A stretch of DNA of 64,000 nucleotides from Clostridium sp. (GCA_021770825.1 JAETQD010000006.1:62001-126000), one strand, 5' to 3'. Counted from the first letter of the stretch, positions 42,544 to 52,066 are shown. Translations and numbers: made by a program. The notes: generated by a model from the sequence alone, not told the origin.

Positions 42544-43152
42544 ATGCAGGAAATAATCCTGAACTTTATGGGGGAATACGGGGCATTTGCCGTATTCCTT
42601 CTTATATTAATAGAGAATTTATTTCCGCCCATTCCGTCCGAGGTGATCTTGACCTTCGGAGGAGTCACGACCACCTGTACCAGCCTGACGGTGCCCGGTG
42701 TCATTTTCTCGGCAACGGCAGGGTCTGTGCTGGGGGCCATTCTGTTATATGGTGCCGGGTATCTGATTCCGGAGGAACTGCTTTGCCGGATATCCGCCGG
42801 GCGCCTGGGGCAGCTTTTGCATTTTGACCCGGAGGATGTGGAGCTGGCTAAACTGTGGTTTCGGAAAAAGGGAACAGCAGCGGTGTTTCTGTGCCGCCTG
42901 GTTCCCATCGTGCGGAGCCTGATTTCCATTCCGGCAGGGATTTCTAAAATGAAGCCGGTGCCGTTTCTTTTTCTGACGGCGGGAGGGAGTTTTCTCTGGA
43001 ATACGGTGCTGGTGCTTTTGGGAAGGGCTGCGGGAAACTCCTGGGAGAAGGTAACAGAGGCATTGGGAGTATATTCCAATCTGCTTCTGGTGGTTCTTGG
43101 AAGCGGGATGCTCCTGGCTGTCATGATTTGGCAGACAAAAACAGATAAATAA
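42544..43152 (+). CDS. DedA family membrane protein
   Basis: A 202-residue membrane protein of the DedA/VTT family. It has FLLILIENLFPPIPSEVILTFGG near the start with the conserved Glu and Pro cluster, and FCRLVPIVRSLISIPAGISKMKP with the conserved Arg residues of the reentrant region. DedA proteins act in membrane homeostasis; some flip polyprenyl phosphates or phospholipids. It is 53 bases after the DUF1015 gene and is followed by an AT-rich, gene-free stretch. Confidence 0.93.
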   Translation: MQEIILNFMGEYGAFAVFLLILIENLFPPIPSEVILTFGGVTTTCTSLTVPGVIFSATAGSVLGAILLYGAGYLIPEELLCRISAGRLGQLLHFDPEDVELAKLWFRKKGTAAVFLCRLVPIVRSLISIPAGISKMKPVPFLFLTAGGSFLWNTVLVLLGRAAGNSWEKVTEALGVYSNLLLVVLGSGMLLAVMIWQTKTDK

Positions 43153-43225
43153 TTTGAATAATTCCATACAATTTGAAAATTAATAAATAACTTGAAATTT
43201 ATTTTTAAATTTTTGCAAAAAAGTA

Positions 43226-43254
43226 TTGACAAAATGAAGGTGTTCATCTATAAT
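43226..43254 (+). promoter_or_regulatory. Perfect-consensus promoter in the gap after dedA
   Basis: TTGACA (43226-43231), 17 bases and TATAAT (43249-43254), both perfect matches to the sigma-A consensus. It points into a stretch with no credible gene. Confidence 0.8.
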
Positions 43255-43261
43255 AAAGACA

Positions 43262-43642
43262 ACAAAAAGAAAGAGAGAACAGACCAATGAAATAGTTAGT
43301 CTAAAAAATCTAAGAAAAGGAGGTACGGACCGCCGAACACGTAAAACTCGTTTAGCTTTTAAAAAATAAAAGTCTAAACATAGGAAAAACACAAAACCGG
43401 AAAAATGAATCAAAAAAGGTTATCTGATATTCCTTAAAGATATGACGAGAAAGTATCAATAAGAGAAATACAATAATCAATATGAAAATGAAAAAAGAAC
43501 AAAGGATGCGAATTCAGAAGACCGGTGGCGTGAGAGAAAAAGTTAATATAGATAAAAACTCGAAAGAGAGGAACGTCCAATGGACAATGAAATGTAAAGT
43601 GGGTATCGGAAAAAAACAAAAAAGATTTTTTCGGTACCCACT
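43262..43642 (+). ncRNA. Candidate non-coding RNA, A/purine-rich, family unknown
   Basis: About 380 bases lie between a perfect promoter and an inverted repeat (AGTGGGTATCGGAAAAAA / TTTTTTCGGTACCCACT, 43598-43642) and are unusually A-rich and pyrimidine-poor. A hairpin GTTTAGCTTTT/AAAAGTCTAAAC is at 43350-43379. An AAAAGGAGGT (43316-43325) looks like a Shine-Dalgarno sequence, but no start codon follows within reach. The only longer reading (ATG 43482) is Lys/Arg-rich without pattern and runs through the hairpin into the convergent radical SAM gene. A short peptide (MNQKRLSDIP, from about 43405) is possible but weak. No known RNA family is recognised. Confidence 0.5.
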
Positions 43643-43662
43643 AAAATTTTGTCTTTACCGTT

Positions 43663-44565
43663 TCAGACACCGCTCAGATCAAAGGGCGGGGTATATTCTT
43701 CTTTTGCACTGCTTTTTTCCTGCATATATCCATTCATAAGGCCAAGTTCGATGGCCGCATCCACTACTTTTTGATATTCATAGGTTGTAATCCGGCGGTT
43801 GATTTCCGGATACATGCTGCTTTTATAAAAAGGCGTATACTGGCTCATGATACTTAAAAGATACTGGTTTTCCGGGAGAGTGTCCTTCATCCAGTGCAGG
43901 AGCTTTATGGAATCTTCCCTGGCGCCGGGAAGAACCATATGGCGGATGATAACGCCTTTTTTCAACAGGGACGGAGAATCCGGATTCCAGGTGAGACCTC
44001 CTGTCAGGCGAATCATTTCGGTGATGGCAGCGGAGGCTTTGGAAAAATAATCTTTGGCGGCGGAGTATTTTTGGGAAAGATTGCTGTCATAATATTTTAA
44101 GTCCGGTAAGTAAATATCTATGTAACCGGAATATTCCTGAAGGGTTTCCAGGCGCTCATATCCGCCGCAGTTGTAGACGACGGGGATGGCCAGCCGCCCT
44201 TTTATCATATCCAGGGCCTCTTTGATGGAGGGAAGATACTGGGTGGCGGTGACCAGGTTTATATTGTGGGCACCCTGGCTCTGCAGCTCCAAAAAGATTT
44301 CCGAAAGCCGTTTGACCGTGATTTCCTTACCGAAGTTTTCATGGCTTAAGGTGTAGTTCTGGCAGAAAATACACTTTAAGGTGCAGCCGGAAAAGAACAC
44401 GGTTCCGCTCCCGTTTCTGCCGCTTATGCAGGGTTCCTCCCAGGGATGGAGGGCGGCTCTGGCCACCTTTATGGCAGCGCCTGCCCGGCAGAATCCGAGG
44501 GTTTCTGTACGGTTCACGCCGCACATTCTGGGGCAGAGGGTGCAGGACTCATATGTTGTGGACAT
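43663..44565 (-). CDS. Radical SAM protein of the PflA-like / YjjW-type group
   Basis: A 300-residue radical S-adenosylmethionine enzyme. An N-terminal Cys cluster (CTLCPRMCGVNRTETLGFCRAG) precedes the core. The SAM/4Fe-4S motif CTLKCIFC (CxxxCxxC) is near residue 61, followed by NLVTATQYLPSIKEAL and YIDIYLPDLKYYD, typical of activase-like proteins with a short barrel. Substrate unknown; members are often called pyruvate formate-lyase activating enzyme-related. No glycyl radical enzyme gene lies nearby. Confidence 0.9.
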   Translation of the reverse strand: MSTTYESCTLCPRMCGVNRTETLGFCRAGAAIKVARAALHPWEEPCISGRNGSGTVFFSGCTLKCIFCQNYTLSHENFGKEITVKRLSEIFLELQSQGAHNINLVTATQYLPSIKEALDMIKGRLAIPVVYNCGGYERLETLQEYSGYIDIYLPDLKYYDSNLSQKYSAAKDYFSKASAAITEMIRLTGGLTWNPDSPSLLKKGVIIRHMVLPGAREDSIKLLHWMKDTLPENQYLLSIMSQYTPFYKSSMYPEINRRITTYEYQKVVDAAIELGLMNGYMQEKSSAKEEYTPPFDLSGV

Positions 44566-44654
44566 AAATAATACCTCCGAAATATGTACGGCACCAAAAC
44601 GGGCAGGGTCCTGAAAGCGCGGACGCTGCCGGACTGGTGCCTGAAAGCCGGATA

Positions 44655-44846
44655 TCAGCCCCTGGTTTCCGGGTCATTGAGATGCTCCGGAAGGAACTGG
44701 TAAAGCTGATTATAGTGTTCCACCTCGACATCGGACTGGGGCAGGGATGGTATTAACCCTGTGCAGTCCATGGTGGAACAGGAATGGATGTCAATGTCAT
44801 AGTCGTCATAATGGGAAGACCGGACATTGTGGTTTTTTGGACTCAT
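44655..44846 (-). CDS. Small acidic Cys-containing protein, function unknown
   Basis: A 63-residue protein beginning MSPKNHNVRSSHYDDYDIDI and ending PEHLNDPETRG. It has an Asp/Tyr/His-rich start, two Cys six residues apart (HSCSTMDCTGLIP) and an LPQSDVEVEHYNQLYQFLP helix. The patterned sequence and a GGGG-containing site before the ATG at 44846 (an in-frame GTG at 44855 is possible) suggest a real gene. It lies between the DNA glycosylase and radical SAM genes on the same strand with short gaps, so the three could form one transcript. I recall similar small proteins in Lachnospiraceae but cannot name a family. Confidence 0.6.
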   Translation of the reverse strand: MSPKNHNVRSSHYDDYDIDIHSCSTMDCTGLIPSLPQSDVEVEHYNQLYQFLPEHLNDPETRG

Positions 44847-44907
44847 GTGTATCACCCCGTGTCTTATTGTGCCGGGGGGATGAAAAAAACATACATGGAT
44901 AGTATTT

Positions 44908-45399
44908 CTAGTGTAAGTAACTGCATATTACAGACCATTCCAGTACCAGACGGTCCAGAGACCAGGCAGCATTGGCCGGACTGGTGGACGGCAGCCGGAT
45001 GGCAGATTTTAATGTGGTTTTCTCCTGGTACTTCCGGTAATACTGATAAGAGGTGCCGCCGTTGCAGAAAATTTGCGTCACGGCGCTTTCCGAGAGAAGC
45101 TTTGAGAGATCGTTGGGGACCACATTTTTTATGGAGCTGTCACTGGAGCCTTCGATGGTACAGGAGGCAATCACGTCCCAGACAGCAATATGATTTTTTA
45201 AAAGAAACCGTTTCTTTTCTTCTATGGTTTCCGGAAGGGGCTCCTTTGTGACGCGGGCCAGGACCTTCCAGAAGCGGTTCTGGGGATGGTGGTAGAAAAA
45301 ATGGCCTTCCCTGGACTTTACGGAAGGAAAGGAGCCGAGGATAAGGATTTTCGAGCTGGAATCATAAACCGGGGGAATCGGATGAATGACCTGTTCCAT
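44908..45399 (-). CDS. DNA-deoxyinosine / uracil-DNA glycosylase family protein (UDG superfamily, MUG-like)
   Basis: A 163-residue single-domain DNA glycosylase. Motif 1 is ILGSFPSVKSREGHFFYHHPQNRFW, containing the family's GSFPS and the HPxNxFW loop that stacks on the flipped base. NHIAVWDVIASC follows, and the final motif is RLPSTSPANAA. This pattern belongs to the group annotated as DNA-deoxyinosine glycosylase. It removes deaminated bases in base-excision repair. AAAGGAGGT lies just before the start on the minus strand. Confidence 0.9.
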   Translation of the reverse strand: MEQVIHPIPPVYDSSSKILILGSFPSVKSREGHFFYHHPQNRFWKVLARVTKEPLPETIEEKKRFLLKNHIAVWDVIASCTIEGSSDSSIKNVVPNDLSKLLSESAVTQIFCNGGTSYQYYRKYQEKTTLKSAIRLPSTSPANAAWSLDRLVLEWSVICSYLH

Positions 45400-45491
45400 G
45401 ACGGTATGACCTCCTTTCTATATGTGTCCCATTCAGTATGACAAAAAAGAAAGATTTTGTCAAAGAAAAAACAAATTTTATACTTTTTTTA

Positions 45492-45520
45492 TTGCCATAT
45501 GGGGAAACTCAAACTATAAT
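45492..45520 (+). promoter_or_regulatory. Promoter of ftsH
   Basis: TTGCCA (45492-45497), 17 bases, TATAAT (45515-45520). The leader of about 75 bases includes GGAGAG before the ATG at 45601. A GACAAAA...TTTTGTC inverted repeat precedes the promoter (about 45439-45461). Confidence 0.65.
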
Positions 45521-45600
45521 GGATAAGTACTGTAAAATCATGGGAATTCAGACTCTTGCCATGGTTTCCCGGTATATGTGATAGAATTGGAGAGACATTT

Positions 45601-47604
45601 ATGGATAACAACAATCAAAACAGGAATAATGGAAAAAAGCCAAGCGGCCAGAATATCGGCATTATGGTCTTGATCCTTATGATTACCCTGGGCGTCGTCA
45701 GCATGATGAATTCGGCGCTGAAAAAGAACCAGACCCAGGAACTGGGATATGAGGAATTTGTGCAGATGGTGGATGACGGGGATGTGGATACAATCCGGTT
45801 TTCCGGGAACAGAATTCTCATCACGCCCAAGACCTCTTCCACGAAATATTCCAGACTGATTCAGTATTATACGGTCCGGGTTCAGGATACGAAGGTGACA
45901 GATCGTCTGTTGGAAAAGGATGTGCATATCCTGGGAGAGGATACCAACACCGGAGCCAGTATTTTGAGCTTTATTATGGGCTGGGTGCTGCCGTCGGTGC
46001 TGATGATCGGGCTTTTGTATCTGATGTTTAACCGCATGGGAGGCGGAGGCGGCCTCATGGGCGTTGGAAAGAGCAATGCCAAGGTTTATGTGCAGAAGGA
46101 AACGGGCGTGACCTTTGCTGATGTGGCCGGAGAGGATGAAGCCAAGGAATCTCTGGTGGAGATTGTGGATTTCCTTCACAATCCCCATAAATACACAAAA
46201 ATCGGTGCGAAGCTTCCCAAGGGAGCTCTTCTGGTGGGACCTCCCGGTACAGGTAAAACACTGCTTGCCAAGGCTGTTGCAGGTGAGGCCCATGTGCCTT
46301 TCTACTCGCTGTCCGGTTCTGACTTTGTGGAGATGTTTGTGGGCGTGGGTGCCTCCCGTGTCCGTGACCTGTTTAAGCAGGCCCAGCAGTCGGCGCCCTG
46401 TATTATTTTCATTGATGAGATCGATGCCATCGGACGAAGCCGTGATTCCAGATTCGGCGGAAACGATGAGAGGGAGCAGACCTTAAACCAGCTTCTGTCA
46501 GAGATGGATGGATTTGACTCTTCCAAGGGACTTCTGGTGATGGCAGCCACGAACCGCCCGGAAATCCTGGATCCGGCTCTTTTAAGACCGGGCCGTTTTG
46601 ACCGCCGTGTCATTGTGGATAAGCCGGATTTGAAGGGCCGTGTGAATATTTTAAAAGTACATTCCAAGGATGTCCGCCTGGATGAGACCGTGGATTTTGA
46701 GGAAATTGCCCTGGCAACCTCCGGCGCCGTAGGCGCAGATCTTGCCAATATGATGAATGAGGCCGCCATCAATGCAGTAAAGCATGGAAGGCAGGCTGTG
46801 GCCCAGAAGGACCTGTTCGAGGCTGTGGAGCTGGTTTTAGTGGGTAAGGAAAAGAAGGACAGGATTTTAAGCAAGGAGGAGAGGCGGATTGTCTCCTACC
46901 ATGAGGTGGGCCACGCCCTTGTGACAGCTCTCCAGAAGGACGCAGAGCCGGTGCAGAAAATCACCATTGTGCCCCGTACCATGGGCGCGCTGGGATATGT
47001 GATGCAGGTGCCTGAGGAAGAGAAGTTCTTAAATACGAAAAAAGAACTGGAGGCCATGCTGGTGGTTTCCCTTGCAGGCCGTGCCGCTGAGGAGATTGTG
47101 TTTGACACAGTGACCACGGGAGCTGCCAACGATATCGAACAGGCCACAAGAATTGCCAGAGCCATGGTGACCCAGTATGGTATGTCAGAGAAGTTTGGCC
47201 TGATGGGTCTTGCCACCCAGGAGAACCAGTATCTGACAGGCCGGACCGTGTTGAACTGCGGAGATGCAACAGCGGCAGATATTGACGTGGAAGTAATGAA
47301 GATGCTGAAGGAAGCCTATGAGGAGTCCAAGAGACTGCTTGGCGAAAACAGGGATGCCCTGGATCAGATTGCTGACTTCCTGATTGAAAAAGAGACCATT
47401 ACAGGTAAAGAATTCATGCGTATTTTCCGCAAGGTGAAGGGAATTCCGGAGCCGGAGGAGGAAGTCCATGAGGAGAAGAACCGCATGGGAGGACCCGGGG
47501 CCGGAGCACCGGGTGTTGGAATGCCGGGAGCCGGAGCACCGAATCCGTATCCGGGCCAGGCAGGCATGGGACCCGACGGAACCATGACGGGAAGCCAGCA
47601 GTAG
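45601..47604 (+). CDS. ftsH: ATP-dependent zinc metalloprotease FtsH
   Basis: A 667-residue membrane AAA+ protease that degrades membrane and regulatory proteins. Two N-terminal transmembrane helices ([19 protein letters not shown] and [23 protein letters not shown]) flank an extracellular loop. Walker A GPPGTGKT, Walker [10 protein letters not shown], the second region of homology ([18 protein letters not shown]) and the zinc site HEVGH complete it. The C-terminus carries a Gly/Ala/Pro-rich tail ([16 protein letters not shown]...) not typical of FtsH cores. The ATG at 45601 is chosen for GGAGAG upstream; an in-frame ATG at 45556 is also possible. Confidence 0.97.
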   Translation: MDNNNQNRNNGKKPSGQNIGIMVLILMITLGVVSMMNSALKKNQTQELGYEEFVQMVDDGDVDTIRFSGNRILITPKTSSTKYSRLIQYYTVRVQDTKVTDRLLEKDVHILGEDTNTGASILSFIMGWVLPSVLMIGLLYLMFNRMGGGGGLMGVGKSNAKVYVQKETGVTFADVAGEDEAKESLVEIVDFLHNPHKYTKIGAKLPKGALLVGPPGTGKTLLAKAVAGEAHVPFYSLSGSDFVEMFVGVGASRVRDLFKQAQQSAPCIIFIDEIDAIGRSRDSRFGGNDEREQTLNQLLSEMDGFDSSKGLLVMAATNRPEILDPALLRPGRFDRRVIVDKPDLKGRVNILKVHSKDVRLDETVDFEEIALATSGAVGADLANMMNEAAINAVKHGRQAVAQKDLFEAVELVLVGKEKKDRILSKEERRIVSYHEVGHALVTALQKDAEPVQKITIVPRTMGALGYVMQVPEEEKFLNTKKELEAMLVVSLAGRAAEEIVFDTVTTGAANDIEQATRIARAMVTQYGMSEKFGLMGLATQENQYLTGRTVLNCGDATAADIDVEVMKMLKEAYEESKRLLGENRDALDQIADFLIEKETITGKEFMRIFRKVKGIPEPEEEVHEEKNRMGGPGAGAPGVGMPGAGAPNPYPGQAGMGPDGTMTGSQQ

Positions 47605-47680
47605 CAGCGAAATGGATGCAGGGTGTATTTCATATGGAAATACATCCTGTTTTTGTAACATAAAATGGAAGGAGTTTTTT

Positions 47681-49456
47681 GTGAGAAGAAGAAAGATTGC
47701 ATGGTTGTTGGCAGTGGTTCTGGGAAGCCAGGCACTGGCCGGATGCCAAAGTGCACAGAAAGCAGAAACGGGTGATGAAACTTCTGGGAAGACAGTGGTC
47801 CGGTATCTGGAGGCCTATGAGAATCTGGAGGTTCTGGCACTGTTCGGGGACAATGAGGTGAAGGTGTATCCATGCCAGTCAACAGAAAGTCTTGAGGAAA
47901 CCATTGAGCTTTTGGCTGGGATGGATGATGTAACGGTGGTCCAGCCAAACTACTCTTATGAAAACCAGGCTCTCGGAGTCAACGATGCCTCCGTGAAGGA
48001 GCAGTGGGCTCTGGAAAATGACGGTTCCTTTTCCATTGAGGAAGAGAAAAACAGGTATCCTGTTTATGATGATCCCTTTGGAAGACCGTCGGCGCCGGGA
48101 GAGTGGCGGGGAGGTACGAAAAAGGCTGACCTGGTGGGCGTACTTGTGGAAATAGAGGAAAAACAGGCGGTAGCCGGCATTGATATCAACATTGCCGGGG
48201 CCTGGGAGAAATATGGAAACGGGACCCATGATACGATTGTGGCCATGATTGATACAGGAATTGATGCGGGCCATGAAGACCTGGCCGGAGCCATATGGGT
48301 CAATGTGGATGAGATTCCGGAGAACGGCATAGACGACGATGGGAACGGCTATGTGGACGATGTGAACGGGTGGAATTTTTATGAGAATACCAACCAGGTT
48401 TTCGCAGGCGAAGAAGACAGCCATGGAACCCACGGAGCCGGAACCATCCGGGCCAATGTGGGAAACGGAGTGGGAATTGCAGGAATCGTTCCCGGAAACC
48501 GTGTCCGTATTATGCCCGTCAAAGCCCTTGGCGGTTCCTCGGGCGGCGGCAATACGGCGGCTTTAATCCGTGCCATCCGCTATGCCCAGGATAACGGGGC
48601 TGTGATCTGCAACTTAAGTCTCACATCCACCACCAATGACAGGGCGCTTTATCAGGCCATGGCAAGCTCTAATATGCTTTTCGTGGCGGCAGCAGGAAAT
48701 GGAGATCCGGTGACGGGAAAGGGACTTGACATTGATGGCGTACCGTTTTATCCGGCGGCCTATGATTTGGATAATCTGATTTCCGTGGCCAATATTACCT
48801 GTGACGGCAGCCTTCACGGAAGCTCCAATTATGGAGGAACCTCTGTGGACCTGGCGGCACCGGGAACCTATATTTTAAGCACCACACCGGGAAATTCATA
48901 CAGCTATATGTCGGGAACCTCCATGGCAGCGCCCATGGTAACCGGAGCGGCGGCCATGGTGTATTCGTATTTTGAGGGAATCGGTGTGGCCGATGTGAAG
49001 GAGATTCTTTTGTCGACGGTGACGCCGTTGGAAAGCCTTTCCGGAAAGACAGTGACCGGGGGCATGTTAAACGTGGAGGCAGCCATTTCCTATGATATCG
49101 GAGCCCTTTCCAGAAGCGGGTTCCGGAATGGGGGAAATACTCCGGAAAGCGGAACTGCGCCTTACATCGAAGCCAGAACAAGAAACAGCCAGGGCGGTAT
49201 GCTTCTGACGGTCCGCGTGGTTGACGTGGACGGTGATCTGGATACACTCCTTTATGCAGAGGGAGAGTATACCAGCGAGCAGTTTGCCGGGGATATTTCC
49301 AGTGTTCCCTTTGAAGTGAACGGGCAGGATACGGCCACCTTCCGCATTGACCATGCGGGAACCTATACGTTTTATGCCAGGGATAAAAAGGGAAATGCCA
49401 ACGTGTACGTGGTGAAATTTGCAAACATGAGCGATGGTCCAGGCGCTTTGGACTAA
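47681..49456 (+). CDS. S8 (subtilisin-like) serine protease, probable lipoprotein
   Basis: A 591-residue exported protease. It starts at GTG 47681 with GGAAGGAG just upstream. A signal ending in the lipobox ALAGC (Cys near residue 22) anchors it outside. An N-terminal inhibitor-like region (about residues 42-100, with TVVQPNYSY) is followed by the catalytic triad: Asp in AMIDTGIDAGHEDL, His in DSHGTHGAGTI and Ser in YMSGTSMAAPM. A beta-rich C-terminal domain (TVRVVDVDGDLDTLLY...) follows. It lies 77 bases after ftsH. Similar S8 lipoproteins occur in gut clostridia; substrates unknown. Confidence 0.93.
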   Translation: MRRRKIAWLLAVVLGSQALAGCQSAQKAETGDETSGKTVVRYLEAYENLEVLALFGDNEVKVYPCQSTESLEETIELLAGMDDVTVVQPNYSYENQALGVNDASVKEQWALENDGSFSIEEEKNRYPVYDDPFGRPSAPGEWRGGTKKADLVGVLVEIEEKQAVAGIDINIAGAWEKYGNGTHDTIVAMIDTGIDAGHEDLAGAIWVNVDEIPENGIDDDGNGYVDDVNGWNFYENTNQVFAGEEDSHGTHGAGTIRANVGNGVGIAGIVPGNRVRIMPVKALGGSSGGGNTAALIRAIRYAQDNGAVICNLSLTSTTNDRALYQAMASSNMLFVAAAGNGDPVTGKGLDIDGVPFYPAAYDLDNLISVANITCDGSLHGSSNYGGTSVDLAAPGTYILSTTPGNSYSYMSGTSMAAPMVTGAAAMVYSYFEGIGVADVKEILLSTVTPLESLSGKTVTGGMLNVEAAISYDIGALSRSGFRNGGNTPESGTAPYIEARTRNSQGGMLLTVRVVDVDGDLDTLLYAEGEYTSEQFAGDISSVPFEVNGQDTATFRIDHAGTYTFYARDKKGNANVYVVKFANMSDGPGALD

Positions 49457-49465
49457 GGGGTGTAT

Positions 49466-50707
49466 ATGGGGAAAGAAAAGCTTACGAAACGGGAGATCAG
49501 CTGGGTTCTTTATGATGTGGGAAATTCTGCGTTTGTGATGTTGATTGCAACCATTATTCCCATTTATTTCGGAGCCCTGGCCGGGGCAGGAGGAATCTCT
49601 GAAGTGGACTATCTGGCCTACTGGGGCTACGCGGCGTCCCTGTCCACACTGATTGTGGCGGTGACGGGACCGGTTCTGGGAGCGGCGGCAGATACGGAAG
49701 GCTTAAAAAAGCCCATGTTCGGCGTCTGTGTCTGTGTGGGCGCTCTGGGATGTGCGGCATTGTCCGTCCCCTCGACCTGGATTGGATTTCTCGTGGTTTT
49801 TGTGGCGGCAAAGGTGGCTTACAGCATCAGCCTGATTTTTTACGATTCCATGCTGGTGGATGTGACTGCAGAGAGCCGTCTGGATATGGTATCCTCCCAT
49901 GGGTATGCATGGGGATATCTGGGGAGCTGTGTCCCCTTTGTGATATCGCTTCTCCTGGTTTTGGGGCATGGAAGTCTCGGGATTTCCCAGGGGATGGCCA
50001 TGACAGGCGCTTTCCTTTTAAATGCGGTCTGGTGGCTGGCAATGACCATTCCTTTGTTTCAAAATTATGACCAGACCCATTATGTGAAAAGAACGTCCCA
50101 TCCGGTGAGAGAGGGCGGAAAACGGCTTTTGGAAACTCTTTCTGATATTCGGAGGGAGAAACATATTTTCATGTATCTTCTGGCATTTTTCTTTTTCATT
50201 GATGGGGTTTATACCATCATTGAAATGGCAACGGCCTACGGAAATGCCCTGGGACTGGATACGGCAGGACTTCTTTTGGCTCTTTTGGTGACGCAGCTTG
50301 TGGCGTTTCCATGTGCCCTGGGATTTTCTGTGTTTTCCAGAAAATATGAGACCACCAGGCTTCTTAAAATCTGCATTGCGGCCTATCTGGGAATTGCCCT
50401 GTTTGCCATCCAGCTTGATAAGCAGTGGGAGTTCTGGATGCTGGCGGTGTTTGTGGGGATGTTTCAGGGAGCCATTCAGGCCCTGTCCCGGTCCTATTTT
50501 GCAAAGATCATTCCGGCAGAAAAGTCGGGAGAGTATTTTGGAATTTATGACATCTGCGGCAAAGGGGCTTCCTTTGTGGGAACCACACTGGTGGGAATGG
50601 TGGCCCAGGTCACAGGAAAGGCCAACGCAGGAGTGGGAGCCATTGCCCTTTTGTTTTTCATTGGATTCCTTCTTTTTAACCGAGCGGCGAAATTAAATGA
50701 AGAATAG
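49466..50707 (+). CDS. MFS transporter, UMF1 (Atg22-like) family
   Basis: A 413-residue, twelve-helix transporter. It begins MGKEKLTKREISWVLYDVGNSAFVMLIATIIPIYF, the characteristic start of the UMF1/vacuole effluxer (Atg22-like) group, and has GPVLGAAADTEGLKKP at the A-motif position and the late QALSRSYFAKIIP. Fungal relatives export amino acids from vacuoles; bacterial substrates are unproven. AAGGGG overlaps the preceding stop. A GTG at 49460 is an alternative start. It is convergent with ilvE, with repeat copy B between them. Confidence 0.9.
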   Translation: MGKEKLTKREISWVLYDVGNSAFVMLIATIIPIYFGALAGAGGISEVDYLAYWGYAASLSTLIVAVTGPVLGAAADTEGLKKPMFGVCVCVGALGCAALSVPSTWIGFLVVFVAAKVAYSISLIFYDSMLVDVTAESRLDMVSSHGYAWGYLGSCVPFVISLLLVLGHGSLGISQGMAMTGAFLLNAVWWLAMTIPLFQNYDQTHYVKRTSHPVREGGKRLLETLSDIRREKHIFMYLLAFFFFIDGVYTIIEMATAYGNALGLDTAGLLLALLVTQLVAFPCALGFSVFSRKYETTRLLKICIAAYLGIALFAIQLDKQWEFWMLAVFVGMFQGAIQALSRSYFAKIIPAEKSGEYFGIYDICGKGASFVGTTLVGMVAQVTGKANAGVGAIALLFFIGFLLFNRAAKLNEE

Positions 50708-50711
50708 TCAT

Positions 50712-50802
50712 AAAAAGAAGTTCGCTCGCGAACTTCTCCGCCTGCGGCGGGTCGCGTAAGCGACATAATTCCTATCCGCCGCAGTGCGATCCACGCGGAC
50801 CT
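50712..50802 (-). repeat. Structured repeat, copy B (inverse orientation to copy A)
   Basis: The reverse complement matches 20077-20168 with only a few changes. One is a paired change in the inner hairpin: GTCGT-TTAC-ACGAC in copy A against GTCGC-TTAC-GCGAC here, so base pairing is kept (T-A to C-G). The outer CTGCGGCGG/CCGCCGCAG stem and the AGAAGTTCG/CGAACTTCT terminator-like hairpin are identical. It fills most of the gap between the convergent MFS and ilvE genes, where it can serve as terminator. Confidence 0.85.
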
Positions 50803-50820
50803 TTTTATGAGCAGATATGT

Positions 50821-51846
50821 TTATTTGATTACATGAATCCAGCCTTCCGGTGCCTCGATGCGGCCCATCTGGATTCCGGTTAAGGTATCGTAAAGTTTCT
50901 GGGTAACCGGGCCCATCTTTTCCATACCGCTGGGTAAGCAGATTTCCTTGCCGTGGTCCACGATTTTTCCAACCGGAGAAACAACGGCTGCTGTTCCGCA
51001 GAGACCGCACTCGGCGAAGTCCTTTACTTCCTCGAAGGGAACCGGACGCTCCTCTGCCTTTAAGCCAAGGTAGTGCTCGGCAACGTAAAGGATGGAACGG
51101 CGGGTGATGGACGGTAAAATGCTGTCGGACTTAGGTGTTACAACGGTGTTGTCCTTGGTTACGAAGATAAAGTTGGCACCGCCTGTCTCTTCCACGTAGG
51201 TTCTTGTGGCAGCATCCAAGTACATGTTCTCATCAAAGCCCTGGTTGTGTGCGTCAACGATTGCATGTAAGCTCATGGCGTAGTTTAAGCCAGCCTTTAC
51301 ATGTCCGGTTCCATGTGGTGCGGCACGGTCAAAGTCGCAGACACGGATGGTAATGGGCTTTGCGCCGCCTTTAAAGTAGGGGCCAACCGGAGTTGCAAAT
51401 GCACGGAACTGGTATTCTGTTGCCGGCTTTACACCGATAACCGGATTGGTTCCGAATAAGAACGGACGTACATAAAGGGTTGCTCCGGAGCCGTAGGGCG
51501 GAACGAAATCCGCATTGGCAGCCACCAGCTTTGTGATTGCATCAATGAAGCGCTCCTTGGCAAACGGCGGCATTTCCAGTCTCTTTGCGGTGTTGATCAT
51601 ACGCTCGGCGTTTAAGTCGGGACGGAAGGTAACAATATGTCCGTCTTCTGTTGTATAAGCCTTTAAGCCCTCAAAGCATGTCTGTGCATACTGGAATACA
51701 CATGCACATTCGCTCAGTGTAATTGTGTCTTCTGTGGTGAGGGCGCCTTCATCCCATGCGCCGTTTTTATAGTTGGAAACATATCTGTAATCGGTTTTGA
51801 TATAGCCAAATCCCAGATTCGCCCAGTCAATATTCTGCTTTCCCAT
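50821..51846 (-). CDS. ilvE: Branched-chain amino acid aminotransferase
   Basis: A 341-residue fold IV PLP aminotransferase that forms leucine, isoleucine and valine from their keto acids. Key parts: LSECACVFQYAQTCFEGLKAYTTEDG, VRPFLFGTNPVIGVKPA, the PLP Lys in TGHVKAGLNYAMSLHA, YVEETGGANFIFV and PKSDSILPSITRRSIL; the end has GLCGTAAVVSPVGKI. Length and motifs are those of the long (type II) IlvE. The start at 51846 has GGAGG upstream on the minus strand; a longer reading to 51894 is not needed. Confidence 0.96.
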   Translation of the reverse strand: MGKQNIDWANLGFGYIKTDYRYVSNYKNGAWDEGALTTEDTITLSECACVFQYAQTCFEGLKAYTTEDGHIVTFRPDLNAERMINTAKRLEMPPFAKERFIDAITKLVAANADFVPPYGSGATLYVRPFLFGTNPVIGVKPATEYQFRAFATPVGPYFKGGAKPITIRVCDFDRAAPHGTGHVKAGLNYAMSLHAIVDAHNQGFDENMYLDAATRTYVEETGGANFIFVTKDNTVVTPKSDSILPSITRRSILYVAEHYLGLKAEERPVPFEEVKDFAECGLCGTAAVVSPVGKIVDHGKEICLPSGMEKMGPVTQKLYDTLTGIQMGRIEAPEGWIHVIK

Positions 51847-52066
51847 AACAATCTCCTCCATTCTGCCGGTTTTCCGGCAATATATTCTCCGCATGTATCA
51901 GTGCGGTAGTTTATGAACTGTTGGTTATAATTATAAATACTTCTTTTTTATACTGCAAGTTCTTTGTTGAAAAAAGATGAAAAAAATCTATGAAATATAG
52001 CAAATAAATGGTACAATATAAGTCCAGGTTATATACGATATTCCCAAAAGGAAAGGAAGAAGGAAA

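Noticed and set aside
43482..43739. An 85-codon frame in the gap after dedA
   Set aside because: Lys/Arg-rich without domain pattern, crosses the hairpin at 43598-43642 and overlaps the convergent radical SAM gene.
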